DNA of 64,000 bases, from the NCBI GenBank assembly GCA_027924645.1, contig BSBN01000252.1, positions 5,270,001 through 5,334,000 of the forward strand. The letters run 5' to 3'. This document shows positions 58,475 through 64,000 of this stretch, one piece after another. A program made the translations under genes and the position numbers. A model generated the notes under the pieces. The model saw only the letters and a program-made list of their open reading frames with translations. It did no database searches and had not been told where the DNA came from. This stretch comes from Cunninghamia lanceolata (taxonomy: Eukaryota > Streptophyta > Pinopsida > Cupressales > Cupressaceae). Positions within the stretch are counted from its first letter, which is position 1. The number at the start of each line of letters is the position of its first letter.

Positions 58475-58544
58475 GGGGTGCACTAGGACAATATGTGTTG
58501 AGATTTTGCTAAGGTAGTTTTTGATGAATAATTTTATGGACCAA

Positions 58545-58705
58545 AGGTGTTGGACTATTTTACCAAAGGTGTGGGACTGTGTTACCAAAAGTGAGCTACT
58601 GTGTTACCAAAAGTATTAGACTATGTTGCCAGAGGTGAGGTACTATTTTACCAAAGGTGAGCTATTGTTATACCAAAGGCGAGCTACTATTATACCAAAG
58701 GTGTT
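58545..58705 (+). repeat. Minisatellite array, TACCAAAGGTG type, array 1
   Basis: About seven units of 20-27 bp, core TACCAAAGGTGAGCTACTGT. The last G/A and TGT/TAT positions vary. Confidence 0.85.
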
Positions 58706-59924
58706 GAAGTAGTGTCAGTGATGTTTATAAGGCAAATTTTGATAGATTTGGATTTGATTTTGATTGGATTTTATTTGGAAGGAGAAAACACATCAAACAA
58801 AGTACCAAAAAAGGACTGACACAACAGATAGTGTATGTTCAAGGCTCACAAAAAGCCTAATGTTTCCATGGGTATTAGATAATTGCAAACAATTCAATCA
58901 ATTTTTATCCCTAGAGACATGGTTTCATTGTGGTAGATCAGCTCACAACTAAATTCTCCGTCGACCAAATGTCATTCCATATAGGTGTCGTACATTTATA
59001 TCTTTGTGAGAGATGATAGGCAGGGATATCTCACCCTCCCCTCAGAAATCTCAAGGAGGTCACAAGAGATTTATAGTTGAGGGAATACTATCTCTTCTCA
59101 AAGGAGGCAATGGTGAGTATCTTAGGGGCTTGAATCGATTCCCCTTGCACTGATGATTATCGCAACGTTCAGAGGTGAAACAGGTAGTCACTATCTAGAT
59201 TTGTTCTTAGTAGCTTTGAGGGACCAACGCCTTACGAGCAATGTGACAAGCTACTAAAAGCTTTGACCAATCTTACTAAGAGTATCAAACACGTCACACA
59301 ATGTGAAAATTGTTTCCACAAAGTTCTAGTACACCTCTTTTCTATTTGGTACCACAAGGTAAGGCTGACGTCGGTTAGGACTTGGCTTTCGCCTTATCCC
59401 TCTTATATAGTAGTTCAAAGGAAAAATCCTCTTAGTGTCATCCCTTTTGGATGAAGTGCAATCCAAAAGTAGGCCCTTCTAAAAGAAAAATTGAAAAGTA
59501 AGATCAAGAACGTCAAACAAAGGTTCAATTGTCCCATTATAAGAAAAATAAGGTGCAACTAGATTAGGCACACACATGATTTGTAGTTGTCAATTGTTCC
59601 TTATGAAATTGAAGTGTTTGGTATTCATGTCTATTGTCCCTTAAAAAATTGAAGTGTTTTTGCACTCATGTCCATTGTCCCTTAAGAAAGCAATATGTTC
59701 CTAAGACTTAGATTGCAAAGATGATTTGTTCAATTTTCCCTTAAGAAGGCACTATGTTTCTAATACTTAGTGTGATAGATTGAGATTCTTCAATGCTCGT
59801 CCTATATGAACATGTTAGGGAAACCCATTTGCTCTATTTAAGTGATAAGAAGCTACAACAAGTTGATTAGTTCCACACAAACTCAAGAGTTAGCAAAAAA
59901 TAACTTAATTGACCAAAAGCACTT

Positions 59925-60288
59925 TACTATATTACCAAAGGTGACTTACTATATTGTTGAAAGTGCTGGACTGTGCTACTGAAGGCGAGGCACTATTCTA
60001 CCAAAGGTGCGGTATTGTTATACCAAAAGAGAGTCACTGTTATACCAAAGGCAAGGCACTGTTATACCAAAGGCGTAGTACTATTGTACCAAAGGTGAGT
60101 CACTATCATACCAAAGGTGAGGCACTGTTATACCAAAGGCGAAGTCCTGTACTACCAAATGCATGGTACTATATAACCAAATGCGTAGTACTATTATACC
60201 AAATGCAAGGCACTGTTATACCAAAGGTGTGGTACTGTTATACCAAAAGCATGATACTGTTATACCAAGTGTGCTTTACTGTTATACC
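59925..60288 (+). repeat. Minisatellite array, TACCAAAGGTG type, array 2
   Basis: About 16 units of about 21-25 bp, core TACCAAAGGCGAGGCACTGTTA. It runs open in one frame by chance (59,954-60,355) because the unit lacks stops; that ORF also continues into the LTR of E and is not a gene. The array ends exactly where element E's LTR starts. Confidence 0.88.
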
Positions 60289-62246
60289 TGTTGGTGCTCA
60301 TTTTGACCTGGAGGCTGAGCTTGCTTGTTGGAGGGTTTCTTCTTTCAAACCCTAAGTGTTCTTGTCCATCGCCAAGACTATTGCCTATCGGCGAAGGATA
60401 TTGTGGTTCTGCCGACAATGTTGGTCGTGCTGATGGGGGTACCTCAAGTGTTATCGGCATGAGTTTGCATGTGTCTTGGCGATCATTTCAGTAGCATGGT
60501 GTGTTCTTTGTATATCGCCGTGACTTTGTGCTATCGGCGAGGGAGTTTCCTGTTGGGCCGATGGCATATGTTTGGCCGATGGGGATTTGGAGGATGTCTA
60601 TCGGAGTGAGTAATATTGTCGGCCTAAGGGTTTTTTGTGGTGCCGATGGTGTATGTCTCACCGACGGAGGTGGGAAGTGATGGACCATCGGCGAGACTAT
60701 TGTGATCGGCAGAAGTGCTTTTGGTTGCTCCGATGGTCTTTGTCTCGGCGACAAGGGGTGTGGAGCTGGCATCGGGGTGACGGGGAGGATTGTCTTGGCG
60801 ACAGCAGTGCCATCAGAGTGAGATGGTATATCGGGTTGGCATTGTTTTGATCTGCCGATGGTAGAAGTTTGGCCGATGGGCTGTGGGCGAAGGCATGTGT
60901 GTCGAGCGCAGCAAAAGCGCTCGACACTTAGTTTGTATGTGGCTATGCCTTTAAAGCGCTAAGGTTATCTCAATGCCGTGCATGTGGGATTATTCCTCTA
61001 TATAGTTTGAACCTGCGAAGACGCGTTTTGGTGGGAGACTTCATTTTGATTGCTGCGACTGATTTCTCGATGGTCAGGGGTAGTTGAGCCATCAATGGCG
61101 ACAGTGCAGGGGTATGGGCGATGGGACAAGCGATCAGGTTGCCCCATTTTTGACATGAAGACCCCAGATAGTGGCGCATGGCTCAAGGCTCCCCTTTGTC
61201 TGCTGCATTAATATTTTTTGAGTGCCATTCCTTTGAAGGGTCTGTATCTAGCTGATTTTGATATTTTGTCATGTAATTAATTGTTGTAGTACACTCTCTA
61301 GCTGTTATAAGTAGGAAGTGTTTCTCATTTTGTGGTTGTTGAAAGTTGAAGATTTTTGGCTCTGTAATTCAAAACAAGCTGATCTGGTTGCTCTGTACAG
61401 CTAAACCTGTGAGTTTATGTATCTCGTGTTGTATGTTTTGGCATGAACCCACTGATTTCATGATTAATCTTATATGAGAAATACTATCTTAGCATGTGTT
61501 TTGTTAATTCTGTCTCCAGTATTGCATGTATTCTTCTTTTGAATCTGGATATTTGGACAATATTTGAGACTCTAGAACATAGAATTCCTATGTTGAATGT
61601 CTGATCTGTTAACTTCTGCTCAAGGGGTAGATTAAACTGTTTTCAGGTTGAACATTGGGAAGGGTATACTGCAGTAGGGATGCCATAAGTAGAGATAACT
61701 TAACACTCTGTATTGGGAGATATCTATAAGGCAGGTATCACATATATCCCCCTGAAATCCAATTTTAGCTGTTCATGCTGATCATTCACAGGTGTATGTC
61801 TACTGACTCCAGGCCCTGGATAGGCACCAATCTTGCTTTGTGTTTGTGTTACAACCATGTCCAGCTTTGCATCCAAACTTAAAATCATAATCAAATTCTA
61901 AAACAACCATAAGGACATTAGAATTAGTTTTAGGATCCTCAGTCCTCTGTCTACAACTGCAAATAGGCCCAAAGCTAGCCCCTTTGCTCTTATCTTTCAG
62001 TTTTGGTCTACTTACAGGAGGACTTATCTGCTTTCTGACAGCATCCCAATCCTTGTATGCGTATCTCATGGATGTTGAGTAGGGAATACCCCCCTAGGTC
62101 TTGCAGAGCCTGAAGAAGAAGAGGAGATAAAATATAGAGTCTATCTCCTACACTGTTGGCCCCTGGCCCAGAGATCCTGTTGATCACTGATGGCTACCTT
62201 GTAGGGAAATCTAGGAATAAGCATCCAGTCTGGGAAAAAACCAACA
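60289..62246 (+). repeat. 5' LTR of element E (1,958 bp)
   Basis: It starts TGTTGGTGCTCATTTTGACC and ends GGGAAAAAACCAACA, with TGTTGG/CCAACA as 6-bp terminal inverted repeats. The PBS lies five bases on. U3 is rich in ATCGGCGA / GCCGATGG motifs (60,380-60,860), giving locally high GC. The second LTR is outside the window, so the left border rests on the TG..CA ends and the array edge. Confidence 0.72.
60998..61007 (+). promoter_or_regulatory. TATA box in element E LTR
   Basis: CTCTATATAG at the end of the GC-rich motif region. An alternative TATA-like TGTTATAAGTAG lies at about 61,296. Confidence 0.5.
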
Positions 62247-62250
62247 GAAA

Positions 62251-62268
62251 TTGGTGACTCCGCTGGGG
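62251..62268 (+). other. Primer binding site, element E
   Basis: TTGGTGACTCCGCTGGGG just after the LTR end; closely parallels B's PBS. Confidence 0.82.
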
Positions 62269-62364
62269 AATTTGTGAAAGAACCCTGGTTTTCAAAAGAA
62301 AACAGTTCCTAGTAATAGGTGGCGACTCCGAAGTAATCTCCCAACCAGTCAAAGTAAAATTTAT

Positions 62365-64000
62365 ATGCAGGGGAGAAGATCCCAACAAAATCCTTTATTT
62401 AAAGAGTTACCAGTAACAAGAAGAATGATGTACAGAAGAAAGGGAGCTGTCTCAGTTAGTCATGAGGTTTCCCCCAGAAAAAATGATGATATACAAGATA
62501 ACCCTAGGCTATCAGGACAGCATGCGCCCTACTTTTCAAATGCAGAAGTTGATATTCAGGGTGCATATGAGAGGCAACAGGGTGGTAGCGTGAGAATGAG
62601 GTCGGAGGTGTTCCAAGAACGCCCATTTCTAGACCCTAGTGAAAGGTTTGAAGAGGCAGAGTCTCTGAGGGATGATGAAGACGAAGATCAGAATATGATA
62701 AAACCATCCTCCTCTAGGCCCAGCGAGGAAGAACTAGCTGATGAAATTAGGAGCTTAAGGGCCGAGTTTGAATATCAACAGGCAATATCAATCAGAGATG
62801 ACTTGAGGAAGAAAGTGCAAGCTTTGAGGACTGCCCAGAATAATTCAATTCCTACCCTTGAGAATGCAAATGTGCAGAGACATCAACAGAGAAATGAAGT
62901 GCAACATCAGCATAATGATGAGAGACAAAATGTGAATGATGCTAAGATACCACTGAACAATGTAAGAAACCAGAATGCAAACAGAAATATTAATGTTAAT
63001 CAGTTAAACAGACAGCCAATGCAGCTAGATAGATTCAGACAGCTGGTATTTGATGGTGTTCCTAGGTATCCTAACCCCATTGATAAGCATCTGAGGCTGC
63101 AAGTGCCTAAATTTTTAGGAAACAACACTGTGTCAGGAGAAGATCATCTAAAAGCCTTTCAAAATGTCATGGATAACTTTGAGGTTGAACATGAGGATGT
63201 TTTCATGAAGTCATTCATGCAATCCTTAATAGATGAGGCAAGAGAATGGTACAAGAATCTGCCTGACTGGAGTATTTCATCATGGGATGATTTTAAAAGG
63301 ATGTTCAAGGAGCAATATGGTGACAAAACTGACCCTAGCTTTTTTGTAAATGAGTTCACCAGTATCACTAAAGGGTCAAATGAGCAGGTTGCAGATTTTA
63401 ATGCAAGATTTACTAAAGTGTTAAACAAATTGCCACATCACATGAGGCCAAATGAACCAATGTGCATAATATTGTATATCAATGCCTTTGATGCAAAAAC
63501 TGCATATGGATTAAGAGATAAAGGTCCTGCTACTCTCATGGATGCTTTCAGAATTGCAGTAAATATTGAGAACAACAGGAAAGCATCAAGCAAGACTAAC
63601 AGAAGGGATGATGTGAAAATTTTGCAGAATCCAAACAAGCCTCAGAACACTCAAGGTAATACATCTGCCCCTGAAGATAAGATAGACAAATTGGCAAATG
63701 TTGTTAAGGACCTAAGCTATAGATTAGCTAGAAGTGAAAAAGGGATAGGTCCTGATAGGCAAGTCTATCAAAGGCAGGAAAAGAGGCCATCATTGCATGA
63801 TATGCCTTATAATACCGATTGGCATGATGATAAACCTATATTCCCACGTAACAACACAAATCAAAGAGCTCAACATGTCAAAGAAACTCCTGATCCTCTA
63901 AAGAAAGCTGTAAATATTGTTGATGATGCTCCATGGTGTATAATTTGTCAGATGCCACATTCACAGTCACAGTGTATGATTGCTCAGTCCTTGTGTGATA
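62365..64000 (+). CDS. gag: Gag of element E (open, runs off the window)
   Basis: Open reading frame of 545 codons with no stop. Start is either ATG 62,365 (MQGRRSQQNPLF) or the double ATG at 62,425 (MMYRRKGAVSV). An acidic/polar N-terminal region with a helical segment (EEELADEIRSLRAEFEYQQA, about 62,728-62,790) and an Asn/Gln-rich linker precede the retrotransposon gag core (about 63,100-63,570: LQVPKFLGNNTVSGEDHLKA, AREWYKNLPDWSISSW, FKRMFKEQYGDKTDP, DFNARFTKVLNKLPHHM). It ends with a zinc knuckle C-x2-C-x3-H-x4-C (CIICQMPHSQSQC, 63,937-63,975). Element B's gag core shares REWYKNLP/VRDWYKNLP and VNIENNR. Gag would assemble the cytoplasmic particle. It is the only undamaged coding region of its size here apart from A's pol. 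Confidence 0.85.
   Translation, partial: MQGRRSQQNPLFKELPVTRRMMYRRKGAVSVSHEVSPRKNDDIQDNPRLSGQHAPYFSNAEVDIQGAYERQQGGSVRMRSEVFQERPFLDPSERFEEAESLRDDEDEDQNMIKPSSSRPSEEELADEIRSLRAEFEYQQAISIRDDLRKKVQALRTAQNNSIPTLENANVQRHQQRNEVQHQHNDERQNVNDAKIPLNNVRNQNANRNINVNQLNRQPMQLDRFRQLVFDGVPRYPNPIDKHLRLQVPKFLGNNTVSGEDHLKAFQNVMDNFEVEHEDVFMKSFMQSLIDEAREWYKNLPDWSISSWDDFKRMFKEQYGDKTDPSFFVNEFTSITKGSNEQVADFNARFTKVLNKLPHHMRPNEPMCIILYINAFDAKTAYGLRDKGPATLMDAFRIAVNIENNRKASSKTNRRDDVKILQNPNKPQNTQGNTSAPEDKIDKLANVVKDLSYRLARSEKGIGPDRQVYQRQEKRPSLHDMPYNTDWHDDKPIFPRNNTNQRAQHVKETPDPLKKAVNIVDDAPWCIICQMPHSQSQCMIAQSLCD

Larger units (their letters stand above)
22953..60288 (-). mobile_element. Element C: Tat retrotransposon split by copia and LARD insertions
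   Basis: Minus-strand pieces in element order are: leader (60,288-58,475), gag (58,474-55,507), protease (55,497 onward), G-patch, RT, RNH and aRNH (to 51,862), then integrase (30,671-29,749) and integrase end plus 3' UTR (23,850-22,953). Aligning to element A shows that the two gaps hold the LARD (30,672-51,861, between aRNH and integrase) and a copia element (23,851-29,748, inside the integrase C-terminus). It is the same family as A, more decayed, with multiple stops where A has Gln or Arg codons. Neither LTR of C can be defined. Confidence 0.8.
58475..60288 (-). other. Leader region of element C with minisatellite arrays
   Basis: Upstream of gag. It holds two arrays of the same short repeat (58,545-58,705 and 59,925-60,288) separated by about 1.2 kb of non-repeated DNA with a minus-strand TATA-like CTATATAAGAGGG (about 59,400-59,412) and three copies of ATTGTCCCTTA(A/T)AAAATTGA-like sequence (59,590-59,700). 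No PBS or LTR border could be fixed, so where leader ends and LTR begins is open. Interrupted on the right by element E. Confidence 0.5.
60289..64000 (+). mobile_element. Element E: Ty3/gypsy Tat-like element, 5' part
   Basis: LTR (60,289-62,246), PBS and an open gag that runs off the window. It inserted into the minisatellite array upstream of element C. Gag resembles element B's, and the PBS and LTR length (1,958 against 1,967 bp) also resemble B's. Undamaged gag suggests recent insertion; the pol and 3' LTR must lie beyond 64,000. Confidence 0.8.

Noticed and set aside
58545..60288. CRISPR-like direct repeats
   Set aside because: Units of about 21 bp without unique spacers, in a eukaryotic retroelement context; this is a minisatellite.
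59954..60355. Plus-strand ORF of 133 codons over the minisatellite
   Set aside because: Open only because the repeat unit contains no stop. It crosses into the LTR of E and the sequence is pure repeat.
60488..60930. Several ORFs in both strands of the E LTR
   Set aside because: They lie in the GC-rich U3 motif region; overlapping frames on both strands with no domain indicate composition effects.
1..64000. Endogenous pararetrovirus or other virus
   Set aside because: All polymerase regions have integrase and LTRs of gypsy or copia type; no movement protein or coat protein of plant pararetroviruses is seen.

Overview
The window is plant nuclear DNA made almost entirely of nested, mostly decayed LTR retrotransposons. 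I see no convincing single-copy host gene. Plant origin is supported by Tat-lineage Ty3/gypsy polyproteins carrying a second (archaeal-type) RNase H, a plant mobile domain (PMD) ORF, TATA-box promoters and a GT-AG intron. LTRs of 0.7 to 2 kb and four-deep nesting suggest a very large genome. A conifer or other gymnosperm is my best guess, but this is inference only.

Layout. Element A (1-6106, minus) has a nearly intact Tat pol of about 1,520 codons with one in-frame TAA, followed by its 3' UTR. Its 3' LTR lies off the left edge. At about 6,107 it abuts element B (6,107-12,428, minus), which has 5' LTR, PBS, gag, protease, an aRNase H placed before the RT, and the RT start. On the right, B's LTR is also bordered by a polypurine tract. 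Beyond it lies a plus-strand PMD gene (TATA, start codon at an intron donor, 661-bp intron, PMD exon) that is antisense to the element and carries a 1,076-bp tandem duplication (12,430-16,600). A related LTR (from 16,639) and a decayed accessory ORF of about 970 codons that I do not recognise (17,735-20,678, minus) follow.

Element C (about 22,953-60,288, minus) is a Tat element of A's family, split by a Ty1/copia element (23,851-29,748, plus) and by a large element without RT, called LARD here (30,672-51,861, plus; paired LTRs, PBS, PPT, 5-bp target duplication). The LARD is itself split by another Tat element, D (35,682-45,009, plus). At the right edge, element E (from 60,289, plus) has a 1.96-kb LTR, a PBS and an open gag frame that runs out of the window. 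E's gag matches B's.

Shared biology. A, C and D encode a G-patch between protease and RT. The LARD has no RT or integrase of its own but encodes a G-patch protein. In A, C and D the ordinary RNase H has lost its first catalytic Asp, while the added archaeal-type RNase H keeps its acidic residues. Most nonsense codons in C, D and the PMD copies fit C-to-T decay (CGA to TGA, CAG or CAA to TAG or TAA). A and E look youngest.
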